In this document: piece after piece, positions 51,634 to 61,637 of the stretch
Numbering within the stretch: the stretch's first letter is position 1
Layout of the letters: each line of letters opens with the position of its first letter
From: Corynebacterium fournieri
GTDB lineage: Bacteria; Actinomycetota; Actinomycetes; Mycobacteriales; Mycobacteriaceae
Reading direction: 5' to 3'
DNA: 64,000 bases
NCBI RefSeq assembly: GCF_030408775.1
Contig: NZ_CP047210.1
Span: forward strand, 868,001-932,000
The notes under the pieces: generated by a model
The model's database searches: none
Seen by the model: only the letters and a program-made list of their open reading frames with translations
What the model was told of the DNA's origin: nothing
Program-made: the position numbers and the translations under genes

Positions 51634-54600
51634 ATGCCTGAATACCTTCTCCATGGCCTGTGGCTCGACGAGTCCGGGCTTTCGGTGTGGGTTGAGCGCG
51701 TGCAAGGCCACCGGATTGTGACCATGGATGACGTGCCGCCCGGTACGTTCCCGCCGATTGTGCACTCGCTTATCGACGGCCAAAGGTTCCGCCACCGCCA
51801 CGAACTGCTGCTGCAAACCCCGAAGGGCAGGCAGGTCCGGCTCAAGGCGCCGGTGGCCAAGTTCGCCCCGGAAGACGCGGTGCGTTTTTTGGACAACCTG
51901 GCGCACCTGGACGGGGACTCGCCCGCGGCCACGCCCGCGCAGCGGCAGGCGATCGCGCCGGACATGTACTGGATTTTGCGCATGTACAACGGCCTGACCC
52001 GTTTCGTGCGCGCCGGGCGCGTGAGCATCACCGTGCCGTACAAAGACAACCAGTGGTACGCGCAGTGGCAGTTGGGCACCGGGGTGGAAGAGCGCAGCTG
52101 GCTCGCGGAGATGGTCGCCGCCTCCCCAGGCGTGCTCACCATCAACAACCCGAACTTGAGCGAGGACTGCGCCCAAACGTTCACGCACTGGATCGCGTCT
52201 TCGCGCTTGCAGGGCGCGGTAGCCAAATCGGTTTCTCGCCCGTACCCGTGGCACGATTTTGTGAAGTCGCTGCTGCACAGCCTGCCGCTACGCCGGGGCG
52301 GGGCGAGCCTGGCGCGCCAGATCGGAGATTGGAACGGCACGATTACGGCGGTGAACCTGCAGCTGGTGTTCATCGCGGAGGCTCCGGACGCGGCGGACGA
52401 GTCGGGGGAGGACACTCAGTGGCCGGTGCGCGTGCAGGTGCGCTCGAACGCGGACTCGCCGCGGCCGGTGCGGCTGGGGGAGTTCGATTCCGCCACGGCG
52501 GACGCCCTGCGCGAGCAGCTGTCCGAGGCGGTGGAGCTGACCCCGCTCGTCGATCCCGCGCAGCACGGCCGCTTCATCACCGCTGTGGACTACGGCACGG
52601 ACCCGAGCGCCGGCGACTGGGACGTGTACTTGCGCGGCGAGGAGATCGTGCAGTTTGTCCGCGAGGCCGCGCCGCGGCTGCGGGCGAACGGTTTTGTGGT
52701 GATGCTGCCGCGCGCGTGGGCGACCGCGGAGACGGCTTCGAAGTTGAACGTCAGCGAGCACACGGACCCGCACGATTCCTCCACCGTGACCATGATGGGC
52801 TTCGACACCCTGGTCAAGTACGACTGGCGCCTGTCCATCGGCGGGGTGGAGCTGACGGACGCGGAGATGTCGGAGCTGGTCAAATCCAAATCCGGCCTGG
52901 TCAAGCTGCGCGGAGAGTGGGTGCTGGCAGATACGCGCGAGGTGGCCAAAACCGCCAAGTACCTAGAAAAGCTGCACGACACGTCCCTGGAGGACGCCAA
53001 GCTGGCGGCAGAGGCGGCCATCAAACGCGCCCGCATCGCCCAGGCGGCGGGCTCCACGGACGCTGAGGAGCTGGAGCAGATCGCCGCCGCCGCGCAGGCG
53101 GAGTACGAACGCCTTAAAACGGCCGAGGGCGAAGGCGTCGTCTCGGCGGCGGAGCTGCGCCAGCTCGCCTTGGAAGCGGGCGCGGACAGCCCCATCGAGT
53201 TCACCGGCTCGCCTTGGTTTACATCCTTGGTCGGCGGCACGGACCGCCCGGCGCCGGAGCGTGTGGAGATACCGGACACGGTGACCGCGGAGCTTCGCGA
53301 GTACCAGCGCCGCGGCGTGGACTGGCTCTACTTCATGTCCCGCAACAACCTCGGCGCCGTGCTGGCGGACGATATGGGGCTGGGCAAGACCCTGCAGCTG
53401 CTCAGCCTGTTGGCGGTGGAACGAGCCAACGGCACCAAGCGCGGGCCCAGCTTGATCGTCGCGCCGACGTCGGTGGTGGGCAACTGGGCGCGCGAGGCCG
53501 CCCGTTTCGTGCCGGATATGCAGGTGCGCGTCCACCACGGCACGGGCAGGCCCAAAGGCGACGAACTGTTCGCGGCCGCGGAAAGCGCAGATATCGTGAT
53601 CACTTCCTACGGCACGGTCGCGCGCGACGCCAAGGACTTGGCGGCGGTGCAGTGGGACCACGTGGTGTTGGATGAGGCGCAGGCGATTAAGAATGCGGGC
53701 ACGCAGTCGTCGAAAAGCGTTCGCGCGATACCCGCCCGCCACCGCATTGCGTTGACCGGCACGCCCATCGAGAACAAGCTTTCAGAGCTGCGCAGCATCC
53801 TCGACTTTGTCAATCCCGGCATGCTCGGCTCGCAGTCGTTTTTCCGCAACCACTTCGCCAAAACGATCGAGTCGCGCCGGGATGAGGCGCGTGCCGACGA
53901 GATGGGCGAGCGGCTCCAGCGGCTGACCGCACCGTTTATTCTGCGCAGGCTGAAAACGGACACGGCGATCATCTCGGACCTGCCGGAAAAGGCGGAGCAC
54001 GTCGTCGCGGTGGGCATGACCCCGGAGCAGGCCGCGCTGTACAAGGCGCTGGTGGACGGCATGCAGGCGGAGCTGGAAAATCGCAAGGGGATCGCGCGCA
54101 AGGGCTTGGTGCTGTCCACGCTCACGCGCATCAAGCAGATCTGCAACCACCCCGCGCACTTCCTCGGCGACGGCTCGGCGGTCACGGTGAAGGGCCGGCA
54201 CCGCTCCGGCAAGGTGGAAAAGCTCATGGAGCTGCTCGAAGAGGCGGCTCGCACAGATCAGCGCGTGCTCATCTTCACCCAGTACAAGGCTTTCGGCGAC
54301 ATTTTGAAGCCGTACCTGTCGGACCGCCTCGGCGAGGAGGTGCCATTCCTCCACGGCGGGGTGGGCAAATCCGCGCGCGATGCGATGGTGGAGCGGTTCC
54401 AGCAGCCCGGCGGCCCGCGCGCGATGCTGCTGAGCCTCAAAGCCGGTGGCACGGGCCTGAACCTCACGGCCGCCTCAATGGTGATCCACCTGGATCGCTG
54501 GTGGAACCCGGCGGTGGAAAACCAGGCGACGGACCGCGCCTTCCGCATCGGCCAGGACAAAAATGTCACCGTGTACAAAATCATCACCCGCGGCACGATG

Positions 54601-54738
54601 GAGGAGTCCATCCAGGACATTTTGGACGGCAAGACCCAGCTCGCCGGTGCCGTGGTGGGCCAGGGCGAGGGCTGGATCACTGAGCTTGGCACCGAGGAAC
54701 TCGCGCAATTGATCAGCTACAGGGGGCAGCATGACTGA
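51634..54738 (+). CDS. SNF2-family DNA helicase/ATPase
   Basis: A 1034-aa Swi2/Snf2-type DNA translocase. The N-terminal 350 residues and a following SNF2-associated region (PVRVQVRSNADSPRPVRLGEF...) are typical of the bacterial HelZ-like group. The motor core has LADDMGLGKTLQLLSLL (about residue 578), ITSYGTVARD, LDEAQAIKNAGTQSSK (about 675), TGTPIENKLSELRSILDF, and the C-terminal LLSLKAGGTGLNLTAAS... QATDRAFRIGQ. The next gene, a SWIM protein, overlaps by 8 bp. That pair is found together in many actinobacteria. Expected roles are DNA repair or chromosome remodelling. Confidence 0.88.
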   Translation: MPEYLLHGLWLDESGLSVWVERVQGHRIVTMDDVPPGTFPPIVHSLIDGQRFRHRHELLLQTPKGRQVRLKAPVAKFAPEDAVRFLDNLAHLDGDSPAATPAQRQAIAPDMYWILRMYNGLTRFVRAGRVSITVPYKDNQWYAQWQLGTGVEERSWLAEMVAASPGVLTINNPNLSEDCAQTFTHWIASSRLQGAVAKSVSRPYPWHDFVKSLLHSLPLRRGGASLARQIGDWNGTITAVNLQLVFIAEAPDAADESGEDTQWPVRVQVRSNADSPRPVRLGEFDSATADALREQLSEAVELTPLVDPAQHGRFITAVDYGTDPSAGDWDVYLRGEEIVQFVREAAPRLRANGFVVMLPRAWATAETASKLNVSEHTDPHDSSTVTMMGFDTLVKYDWRLSIGGVELTDAEMSELVKSKSGLVKLRGEWVLADTREVAKTAKYLEKLHDTSLEDAKLAAEAAIKRARIAQAAGSTDAEELEQIAAAAQAEYERLKTAEGEGVVSAAELRQLALEAGADSPIEFTGSPWFTSLVGGTDRPAPERVEIPDTVTAELREYQRRGVDWLYFMSRNNLGAVLADDMGLGKTLQLLSLLAVERANGTKRGPSLIVAPTSVVGNWAREAARFVPDMQVRVHHGTGRPKGDELFAAAESADIVITSYGTVARDAKDLAAVQWDHVVLDEAQAIKNAGTQSSKSVRAIPARHRIALTGTPIENKLSELRSILDFVNPGMLGSQSFFRNHFAKTIESRRDEARADEMGERLQRLTAPFILRRLKTDTAIISDLPEKAEHVVAVGMTPEQAALYKALVDGMQAELENRKGIARKGLVLSTLTRIKQICNHPAHFLGDGSAVTVKGRHRSGKVEKLMELLEEAARTDQRVLIFTQYKAFGDILKPYLSDRLGEEVPFLHGGVGKSARDAMVERFQQPGGPRAMLLSLKAGGTGLNLTAASMVIHLDRWWNPAVENQATDRAFRIGQDKNVTVYKIITRGTMEESIQDILDGKTQLAGAVVGQGEGWITELGTEELAQLISYRGQHD

Positions 54739-55540
54739 GCGGCCGAAAGAAGACAACGTCATCTACGCCAACTTCGGCGCGCGCAAGCGGGTCTCCAGCG
54801 CGGAGGAGACGGGCGCGCCCACCCGGAGTTTCCAGCAGCGTTCCCTCTCGCCGGCGGCGCTGCGCATCGCGAATGCGGCGGTGCGCCAAACCGACGTGGG
54901 CCGGGTCAAGCGCGGGACGGAGTACGCCGCCCGCGGCCACGTGGTGGAGCTGCGCGTCGTGCACGGCGGCGTGCGTGCGGCGGTGGTGGGCAGCCAGAAC
55001 GAGCCGTTTCAGGTGGGCATGCACCTGCCGTACCGCTCGTACGAGGACATCCGTCGGGCGGTCGGCGACATCGTGCGCGCGCCAGGGTCCATCGCCGCGG
55101 CCAAAGCGGGCACGTTGGATGAACATGTGCTGGACATTTTGCTTTGCGACGCACCACAGGAAGTCACCTTCTCCTGCGATTGCCCCGACGGGGCGAACGT
55201 GTGCAAGCACGCTATCGCCGTGGCGCAGCGCGCCGCCGAGTTGGTGGACGACGACCCCACCTTGATTTTCACCATGCGCGGGCTGAGCCTTGAGGATCTG
55301 GAAAGCCGCAAGCGCAACCAGGCGGAGGACCTCGCGCGGGAAAACGCGGAGCCGGGCTCCGAGTTTTTCTGGTCTGGCCGTCCCTTGCCGGAGCTGCCCC
55401 GCCCGAAGGTGGCGCCGATGATCGAGGACTCGGACATCGACCTGCTCCACCGCGCGATGCAGACGGTCTCCTTCACCAATATCGACCAGTTGCGGGCAGT
55501 GGCGGATATAGAGGACCTCTACGACGAACTCACACGTTAG
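54731..55540 (+). CDS. SWIM zinc-finger protein
   Basis: The 269-aa protein carries a SWIM zinc finger, FSCDCPDGANVCKHAIAV (C-x-C-x(n)-C-x-H), at about residues 148-165, which binds DNA or proteins. The N-terminal half (YANFGARKRV... RVKRGTEYAARGHVVELRVVHG) and the C-terminal acidic region are otherwise uncharacterised. It overlaps the SNF2 gene by 8 bp and is certainly co-translated with it, so the two probably work as one complex. The SbcD-like gene begins 56 bp downstream. Confidence 0.85.
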   Translation: MTERPKEDNVIYANFGARKRVSSAEETGAPTRSFQQRSLSPAALRIANAAVRQTDVGRVKRGTEYAARGHVVELRVVHGGVRAAVVGSQNEPFQVGMHLPYRSYEDIRRAVGDIVRAPGSIAAAKAGTLDEHVLDILLCDAPQEVTFSCDCPDGANVCKHAIAVAQRAAELVDDDPTLIFTMRGLSLEDLESRKRNQAEDLARENAEPGSEFFWSGRPLPELPRPKVAPMIEDSDIDLLHRAMQTVSFTNIDQLRAVADIEDLYDELTR

Positions 55541-55596
55541 ATCGTGTGTTCGAATGTTCATGCTGCCGTGTCGGGCGCGGTGGTAGGTGTATAGGC

Positions 55597-56769
55597 ATGA
55601 CGCACACCACCTTCATCCACACCTCCGACCTGCAGTTGGGCATGCGCAGAAAGTTCCTGTCGCCTGAAGCGCAGTCGCGTTTCGACGACGCTCGGCTGCG
55701 CGCCGTCACCCGGTTGGGGGAGATTGCCCTCGAGCGGGACGCGGAATTCATCGTCGTCGCTGGAGACGTATTCGAGCACAACTCCCTGGAGCCCACCACG
55801 CTGGGCCGCGCCCTGGAAGCGCTGCGAAAGCTGCCGGTGCCGGTGTACTTGTTGCCCGGCAACCACGATCCCTTGGTCGCGGACAGTATCTTCCACCGCA
55901 CCGAAGGCATCGAGGGAGTGACCGTGCTGGCGGATTCCACTCCGGTGCAGGTGCGCGAGGGCGTTGAGGTGGTCGGCGCACCGCTGCTGACCAAGCACGC
56001 CTCTGAGGATTTGTGCGCGAAGGCGATCAGGGATCTTGAGCCCACCGAGGCCGTGCGCATTCTGGTCGGCCACGGTGCGGTCGAGGGGTTCGGGGACGAG
56101 GAAGCGTATGCGCTTATCGACGTCGCCTCGCTCGACACCGCCATCGCCGAGGGAGTGATCGACTACGTCGCATTGGGCGATACCCATTCCACCACCGCGC
56201 TGTCTGCGTCGGAGCGCGTGTGGTTTTCCGGCGCGCCCGAAACCACCGACTACTTCGACCGCACCCCGGGGGTGGCAGGCGGAGAGGTGGATTCCGGCAA
56301 CGCGCTCGTGGTCACGGTGGCGAAGGAAGACGGCCGCTCTGCGGTCGAGGTGGAAAAGGTCCCGGTGGGCACCTGGACCTTCGAGGCGCGTTTTTGGGAG
56401 GTGGCCGGCGCCGAGGACGTGGCCGAGGTCATCGAGGCGCTCAAGGCTTACCCGGAAAAGGATCGCACCGTGGTCAAATACGCGCTGACCGGCACGCTCG
56501 GCCTAGAGGACACGCGCATGCTCGAGCGCGAGCTCGCAGAGCTGGAGCCGGTCTTTGCTGCGCTGTATCCGCGGGAGCGGTTGATGAGCTTGCACCTCGA
56601 ACCGGGCGACGAGGAGATGGAAAACCTCCCGCTCACCGGCTTTGCTAAGGAGGCGATGCGTGAGCTGGTGGGGCAGGCATCGTCAGACAGTGCTGTGGCT
56701 GACGGGCAGCGGGCCACAGCGCGCGATGCCGTCAATCTGCTGTTTCGTCTTTCCAAGGAGGTGGACTAG
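55597..56769 (+). CDS. SbcD/Mre11-like DNA exonuclease subunit
   Basis: This 390-aa calcineurin-fold phosphoesterase has the five metal-binding motifs: FIHTSDLQLGM, FIVVAGDVFEHNS, LLPGNHDP, ILVGHGAVEGFG and YVALGDTHS. It is the nuclease partner of the ATPase encoded 3 bp downstream, as in SbcCD/Mre11-Rad50. Substrate would be DNA ends or hairpins. The C-terminal 150 residues act as a capping domain (EMENLPLTGFAKEAMRELV). The start at 55597 is chosen because the upstream extension is Cys/Arg-rich and not family-like. A second canonical SbcCD may exist elsewhere in the chromosome. Confidence 0.85.
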   Translation: MTHTTFIHTSDLQLGMRRKFLSPEAQSRFDDARLRAVTRLGEIALERDAEFIVVAGDVFEHNSLEPTTLGRALEALRKLPVPVYLLPGNHDPLVADSIFHRTEGIEGVTVLADSTPVQVREGVEVVGAPLLTKHASEDLCAKAIRDLEPTEAVRILVGHGAVEGFGDEEAYALIDVASLDTAIAEGVIDYVALGDTHSTTALSASERVWFSGAPETTDYFDRTPGVAGGEVDSGNALVVTVAKEDGRSAVEVEKVPVGTWTFEARFWEVAGAEDVAEVIEALKAYPEKDRTVVKYALTGTLGLEDTRMLERELAELEPVFAALYPRERLMSLHLEPGDEEMENLPLTGFAKEAMRELVGQASSDSAVADGQRATARDAVNLLFRLSKEVD

Positions 56770-56772
56770 GCC

Positions 56773-59427
56773 ATGCGCATCCACGACATCGTCATCGATA
56801 ACTTCCGGGCCATCGAACACCTTGAACTGCGCGATTTACCCGATACGGGCGTCGTTGTCATCCACGGCCACAACGAAGCGGGCAAGTCCACAATTTTGGA
56901 CGCCATCAACACCGTGCTGCAGGAGCGCCACTCCGCCAGCGGCAAGAAGATCAAGGTCTTCGCGCCTGTCGGCCGCGACGCATCCCCCGAGGTGACGTTG
57001 ACCGCGACGGTGGGGGAGACCACCTTTTCTATCCACAAACGCTGGTTGAAGGGCAAACTGTCCGAGCTGGAGATTCTCTCCCCGGTGCACAAGAACTTCA
57101 CCGGCCGCCAGGCGGACGACGAGCTTGCCCGCATCCTCTCCGAGCAGATGGACACCAGCCTGGCCAAGACGCTGTTCCTGCGCCAAGGCGACCTGGAGCC
57201 GGGCATCGCCGCCGCTGGCATCCCGTCGATTTCCCAGGCGCTGGACGCGCAATCCGGCTCCGAGCACTCTGGCGAGGAAGACGCGGAGCTCATGCAGGCC
57301 ATCGAAACGGAGTACGCCCGCTACTGGACGGCTGCGTCCCCGCCCAAGAAGAAAGCCTCCTACGTCGCACAGTCCGAAGCTGTGGACGCGGCCCGTGAGG
57401 CGCTGCGCGCAGCTGAGACGGAGGTGGAGCATCTTTCCGCCTACGTGGACGAGGTCGCCCGCCGCGAAGAGGAGATCCGTGCGGTGGATGCGGACCTGCC
57501 GCAGGCGAACGAGGAGTTGGTCGAGCGCGAGGCCGCTTACGCCGAGGCCAGCCAGCTGCTCGACAAAACCCAGGCGGCCGGCGACCAGCTCGAGCGCGCC
57601 ACTGTCGCCCGCGAGCGAGCCGAGCAGGACCTCACCGAGCGCACGGCTTTGGCGGCACGCGTGAAAAAGCTGCGCGAGGAGGAGCAGGCGCTGCGCGACA
57701 AACTCGCGCCGGCACGTCAGGCGCGCGACGCGGAGCGGGCTAAGATCACCGAGCTCACCGAGCACGTCGAGCAGGCAAAGCAACGCGTTGGGGAGGTCCG
57801 TACGCAACTTCGCCGGGCCGAGCACGTCCGCGATCTTGCCCGTGCTTCTCGACGCCTCACGGTCGTCCACGACCAACTCGAACTCATCGGCAAAGCTGAA
57901 GCTGCCTACACGGAGCTGCTGAAATCAGCCCCGTCGCCGGTTGTCACGGACAAGGACGTCCGCAAGCTGGAGAAAGCGGAAAGCGAACTGACCCTGCAGC
58001 GCCGCCTGCGCGATGCCGCCTCCGCCAAGCTGGAAATCACTGCGAAGGACAACAGCGTCGAGGTGGACGGTGAGACCGTAAAAGTGGACGGCACCGAGAC
58101 TGTGGCCGTGTTCGAGGGCACGCAGATCACCCTCGGCGAGTTCGACGTCGTCTTCCGAGCGGCCCAGGGGGCTGAGGATCCCCGCCGCGCGGTGGAGAAA
58201 GCGGAAAACGCATTAGCGCGAGCGCTGGAGAAGGTCGGTTGCGCCGACGTGGAGGAGGCGCGTGCCGCCCGCGACGCGTGCAAGGCGCACGACGCCGAGC
58301 TGAAGTCCGCCCGCCAGCGCCGCGATGATGCGCTGGCTGGCACCGACGCCGACGAGCTTTCCGCCGAGCACGACCGTCTCACCGCCCAGGTGGAGGAGCT
58401 GACCAACGCACTCGACGGGGAGGCACCCGCAGAAAGCGAGCAGGAGGCAGAGCGCGCAGTCAAGGACGCGCAAAAGGCGATGGATGCCGCCGAGAAGGAC
58501 GTCGACGCGGCCGATGCGGCGCTCAAGCCCTACGCCGACCGCACCGCCGCGAGCGAGCTGACTGTCGTGCAGACGAAGCTCGAATCCAAGGAGGCAGAGG
58601 CGGGCCACGCCGCCGCCGACCTGGAAAAGGCGGAGCAGGCGTCTTCCATAGCGGCGCTCGAGGAGGCGCTCGAGGCCGCAGGGACGCAGGAGCGCGCCGC
58701 CGAGCACGCACACGCCGAGCTCAAGGGGCAGCTTGCACAGGCTGACCCGGAGCTGGCCCAGCAGATGCTCGAGGGCGCGAAGGCGCGCCTGACAAACCTG
58801 GAGAAGCGCCAGGCCGAGGCGCGCAACCGCATTACGGAGTTGACCGGCCGCATTGAGATTGCGGCTGGCGCTGCGGAGAAGGCGGACCGCGCCGCCGCGG
58901 AGCTCGACGCCGCAGAGACCGAACTGGCGCGCACCACCCGCCGCGCCGAAGCGGTGCGGCTGTTGCGCGAGACCATGCACGCCCACCGCGACGCAGCCCG
59001 CGCCCGCTACACCGCGCCTTTCAACGACGCGATCCGCAACCGCGCACGAACGCTGTTCGGCCCGACGGTGGACTTCAACTTCGGCGAGGATCTCACCGTC
59101 AGCGAGCGCACCGTCGACGGCGTGAGCGTGCCGCTGGAGCAGCTCTCTGGCGGCACGAAGGAGCAGTTGGCCATCCTGACCCGCTTCGCCATCGCGGACC
59201 TGGTCACTGCCAGTGGATCCACCACGCCTGTTCCGGTGGTGGTGGACGACGCGTTGGGCGCCACCGACCCGGAGCGCTTGGCGCGCATGAACACGCTGTT
59301 TACTCAGGTGGGCAATTCCTCGCAGGTCATCGTGCTGACCTGCTTCCCAGACCGCTTTGATCGCGTGACAGCGGCGCGTTCCTATTCCATGGACCAATTG
59401 AAAACGGTTTCCACCAGAATGGGCTAA
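56773..59427 (+). CDS. SbcC/Rad50-like AAA ATPase
   Basis: The 884-aa protein has an N-terminal ABC-type P-loop in VVVIHGHNEAGKSTILDA (about residues 33-50), then KLFLRQGDLEPG-like context after it, a long coiled coil from about residue 190 to 770 rich in E/A/K/R, and the C-terminal signature LSGGTKEQLAILTRFA with Walker B VVVDDALGATDPERL. It pairs with the SbcD-like gene. The coiled coil is shorter than canonical SbcC and I see no zinc-hook CXXC. It closely matches mycobacterial/corynebacterial ATP-binding proteins of this class. Confidence 0.82.
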   Translation: MRIHDIVIDNFRAIEHLELRDLPDTGVVVIHGHNEAGKSTILDAINTVLQERHSASGKKIKVFAPVGRDASPEVTLTATVGETTFSIHKRWLKGKLSELEILSPVHKNFTGRQADDELARILSEQMDTSLAKTLFLRQGDLEPGIAAAGIPSISQALDAQSGSEHSGEEDAELMQAIETEYARYWTAASPPKKKASYVAQSEAVDAAREALRAAETEVEHLSAYVDEVARREEEIRAVDADLPQANEELVEREAAYAEASQLLDKTQAAGDQLERATVARERAEQDLTERTALAARVKKLREEEQALRDKLAPARQARDAERAKITELTEHVEQAKQRVGEVRTQLRRAEHVRDLARASRRLTVVHDQLELIGKAEAAYTELLKSAPSPVVTDKDVRKLEKAESELTLQRRLRDAASAKLEITAKDNSVEVDGETVKVDGTETVAVFEGTQITLGEFDVVFRAAQGAEDPRRAVEKAENALARALEKVGCADVEEARAARDACKAHDAELKSARQRRDDALAGTDADELSAEHDRLTAQVEELTNALDGEAPAESEQEAERAVKDAQKAMDAAEKDVDAADAALKPYADRTAASELTVVQTKLESKEAEAGHAAADLEKAEQASSIAALEEALEAAGTQERAAEHAHAELKGQLAQADPELAQQMLEGAKARLTNLEKRQAEARNRITELTGRIEIAAGAAEKADRAAAELDAAETELARTTRRAEAVRLLRETMHAHRDAARARYTAPFNDAIRNRARTLFGPTVDFNFGEDLTVSERTVDGVSVPLEQLSGGTKEQLAILTRFAIADLVTASGSTTPVPVVVDDALGATDPERLARMNTLFTQVGNSSQVIVLTCFPDRFDRVTAARSYSMDQLKTVSTRMG

Positions 59428-59430
59428 AGT
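59425..59430 (+). promoter_or_regulatory. -10 box of the MarR regulator
   Basis: TAAAGT overlaps the SbcC-like stop and is 8 nt before the ATG at 59439. Confidence 0.45.
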
Positions 59431-59438
59431 ACTCGTCT

Positions 59439-59912
59439 ATGGCGACACAACCGCGATGGCTGGACGAGGACGAGCAAGAACTGTGGCGTTCCATCGTGTC
59501 GGGGTTTACCAAAATCTCCCGAACGATTGATGAACGCCTGCAGACGGGCGGCGACATCTCGTCGTCGGAGTACGCCGTGCTTGTCACACTGTCCGAAGCG
59601 GAGGAGCGAACGCTGCGCCTGCGCCAGCTTTGCGACGAGCTCGGCTGGGATCGCTCCCGCGCCTCCCACCAAGTCACCCGGATGGCAAAACGCGGTCTGC
59701 TTACGAAGAGGAAGTGCCCCGGCGATGCACGTGGCGTGCTGGTGGAGCTGACTGAAGAGGGCATGGCCCGGCTCGAAGACGCAGTTCCGGACCACGTGGA
59801 AACGGTGCGCCGCTTGATTTTCGACCACCTCGACTCGGCTCGCGCCGAAACAATCCGGGGTTTCTTCGCCGACGTGAATAAGGCGGAGAACCTGCCTCCT
59901 CGCTTGACTTAG
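59439..59912 (+). CDS. MarR-family transcriptional regulator
   Basis: The 157-aa dimeric winged-helix protein has EYAVLVTLSEAEERTLRLRQLCDELGWDRSRASHQVTRMAKRGLL as the DNA-binding region (about residues 45-90) and the wing KRKCPGDARGVLVELTEEG. Two helical ends (FDHLDSARAETIRGFFADV) serve dimerisation. The ligand and targets are unknown; MarR proteins generally sense phenolics, oxidants or metals. It is in the same direction as the SbcCD-like pair and precedes pspC by 89 bp. Confidence 0.88.
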   Translation: MATQPRWLDEDEQELWRSIVSGFTKISRTIDERLQTGGDISSSEYAVLVTLSEAEERTLRLRQLCDELGWDRSRASHQVTRMAKRGLLTKRKCPGDARGVLVELTEEGMARLEDAVPDHVETVRRLIFDHLDSARAETIRGFFADVNKAENLPPRLT

Positions 59913-60001
59913 CCGCACAATCTCGCGGAGATCCTTGAAGCGCAACCGCCGTAGGGGTTGGATGGGGTCAAATGCACCCGCAAGGAAAGGATGACGAGAC
60001 C

Positions 60002-60232
60002 ATGTCGAGCCCGTACTACCCGAATAACTACACCCCGGATCACTCCCCGAAGCGCCTGGAGCGCTCGATGTCCGACAAGTACCTCGCAGGCGTGTGCGGC
60101 GGCTTGGCAAAGTACTTCGGCGTGGACGCTACTATCGTGCGCGTCGTGTTCGTGCTGCTGGCCCTCGCGGGTGTCCTGCCGGGCCTTTTGGCCTACATCA
60201 TCGCATGGCTGATCATGCCGGCGGAGTACTAA
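60002..60232 (+). CDS. PspC-domain membrane protein
   Basis: The 76-aa protein has the PspC core [24 protein letters not shown] then a transmembrane helix ([27 protein letters not shown]). PspC proteins of this kind act in phage-shock-type envelope stress responses. Start 60002 follows AAGGAAAGG closely. It overlaps the convergent deacetylase by 20 bp at the 3' ends. Confidence 0.85.
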   Translation: MSSPYYPNNYTPDHSPKRLERSMSDKYLAGVCGGLAKYFGVDATIVRVVFVLLALAGVLPGLLAYIIAWLIMPAEY

Positions 60233-61058
60233 GAGACCCGTCGAGGAACGTGAACCTTACGGCGTGTGCTTGCAGCTGCTCAAGCGCGGCGCGCACGCCG
60301 GGGCCCGTGCCGGAGGTGGGGTGGTTCATGTGCCCGAGCACAATCGCTCCGTCCGGGGCGTGCACAATCGCGGACGCCACGTGGGTGGCGGTCGCTGTGG
60401 CGCCGAAGTCGGCGTTGACGGTGTAGCCGGCGATGGCGATGCCGCGGTCGTCGGCGATGTCGACTGAGACGTCGTCGTAGTGGGCGGTGCCGGATCGAAA
60501 CCAGTTGGATTCCACGCCGTAGCCCGCAAGTACTTCCCTGTTGCCGTCGATCTCCGCGATCGCCTCGGCGGGGCTTGCCGTTCCGGCGATGCCGTACGCG
60601 GCGGCGCCGCTGACACTCAGCGGCAGGTGGCGCGTGCCGTGGTTTTCCAGGCGGAAAAGGGGGTCTGCGGCCAGGCTGCGCATCGCTTGCGGGTTGGCCT
60701 CGATCCAGGTTGCGCTCAAAAACAGTGTTGCGGGTACCGAGTACTCGCGCAGCGCGTCGATGAGCCCCTGGTCCACCGCGGAGCCGTGCGGTCCGCCGCA
60801 GGCGTCAAACGTCAACGCGATGGTGCGCTGGCCCGGCGTGGTGGGGACGGTGTCGACGATGCCGGGCATCGACGTGCCGAACGCAGCGGGGGAGCGGTCC
60901 GCGTAGCGCTGCGGGCCGGGCGGGGCGGTTGTCACCGTGGTGCGCGCGGTCGACGTCGCCGTGGCCGTCACCACCTCTTGCCGGGGCGTCGCGCAGCCCG
61001 TAAGCGCAGAAATGCCCGCCACCGCAGTGACGGACATGAAAGATCGCCGACTCAACAC
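60213..61058 (-). CDS. Secreted polysaccharide deacetylase-like lipoprotein (NodB family)
   Basis: The 281-aa exported protein has a Tat-like signal ([15 protein letters not shown], twin Arg) and lipobox ALTGC. The NodB region begins [12 protein letters not shown] (catalytic Asp plus metal Asp), then [12 protein letters not shown] (His-x3-His metal site), [12 protein letters not shown], and [14 protein letters not shown] with the conserved C-terminal His. Expected targets are cell-wall glycans such as peptidoglycan. GTG start at 61058 lies 8 nt after a TACAAT box. Confidence 0.82.
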   Translation of the reverse strand: MLSRRSFMSVTAVAGISALTGCATPRQEVVTATATSTARTTVTTAPPGPQRYADRSPAAFGTSMPGIVDTVPTTPGQRTIALTFDACGGPHGSAVDQGLIDALREYSVPATLFLSATWIEANPQAMRSLAADPLFRLENHGTRHLPLSVSGAAAYGIAGTASPAEAIAEIDGNREVLAGYGVESNWFRSGTAHYDDVSVDIADDRGIAIAGYTVNADFGATATATHVASAIVHAPDGAIVLGHMNHPTSGTGPGVRAALEQLQAHAVRFTFLDGSLSTPPA

Positions 61059-61066
61059 AGTCAGGC

Positions 61067-61072
61067 ATTGTA
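61067..61072 (-). promoter_or_regulatory. -10 box of the deacetylase
   Basis: TACAAT on the minus strand is 8 nt before the GTG at 61058. Confidence 0.5.
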
Positions 61073-61104
61073 GTGGGCGGGGCGGCGGAACGCGCGTCGA
61101 TAAG

Positions 61105-61637
61105 CTACTGCTTGATCGCGCTGCCCTCGATCTCGATGGCGACCTTCTCGCTGACCAGCATGCCGCCGGAATTCAGCGGTGCCTGGAAATCGATACCGAA
61201 CTCGCTGCGGTTGATCGAGGTGCGTGCCTCGAAGCCGATGCGGGTGTTGCCGAACGGGCCTCCTCGACGCCGAAGGTCTCCACCTCGAAGGTGACCGGCT
61301 TGGTGGTTGCCTTGATGGTCAGATCGCCGGTGACGGTGCCGTTGCCCGTCGAGTCCACGTCGAAAGAGCTCGCCTGAAACGCCATTTCCGGGTACTGCTC
61401 CACGGCGAAGAAGTCCTCGCCGCGCACGTGGGCGTCGCGGTCGGCGTTGCGGGTGTCCACGCTGGCCGTGCGCACCGTGCCGGATGCCGTGCTGGCGGCG
61501 GGATCCTCGGCGATGGTCAGGGTTGCGTCGAAGTCGGTGAACTCGCCGCGCACCTTGGTCACCATCGCGTGGCGGACGGTGAAACCGACGGAGGAGTGGG
61601 CGGGGTCGAGGTTGTACGTGCCGGTCATGGATGCCAT
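61105..61637 (-). pseudogene. YceI-family protein gene with a frameshift
   Basis: YceI is a lipid-binding lipocalin-like family. The N-terminal frame reads MASMTGTYNLDPAHSSVGFTVRH and runs through TKPVTFEVETFGVEEA. The C-terminal part (GNTRIGFEARTSINRSEFGIDF, then a tail ending IEIEGSAIKQ) is in another frame. A one-base deletion near 61256-61264 explains the break: the expected PFGNTR motif continues from CCGTTCGGC one base out of phase. Start 61637 has AGGAG 5 nt upstream. It may be a sequencing error or a real mutation. Product if intact, about 177 aa. Confidence 0.75.
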
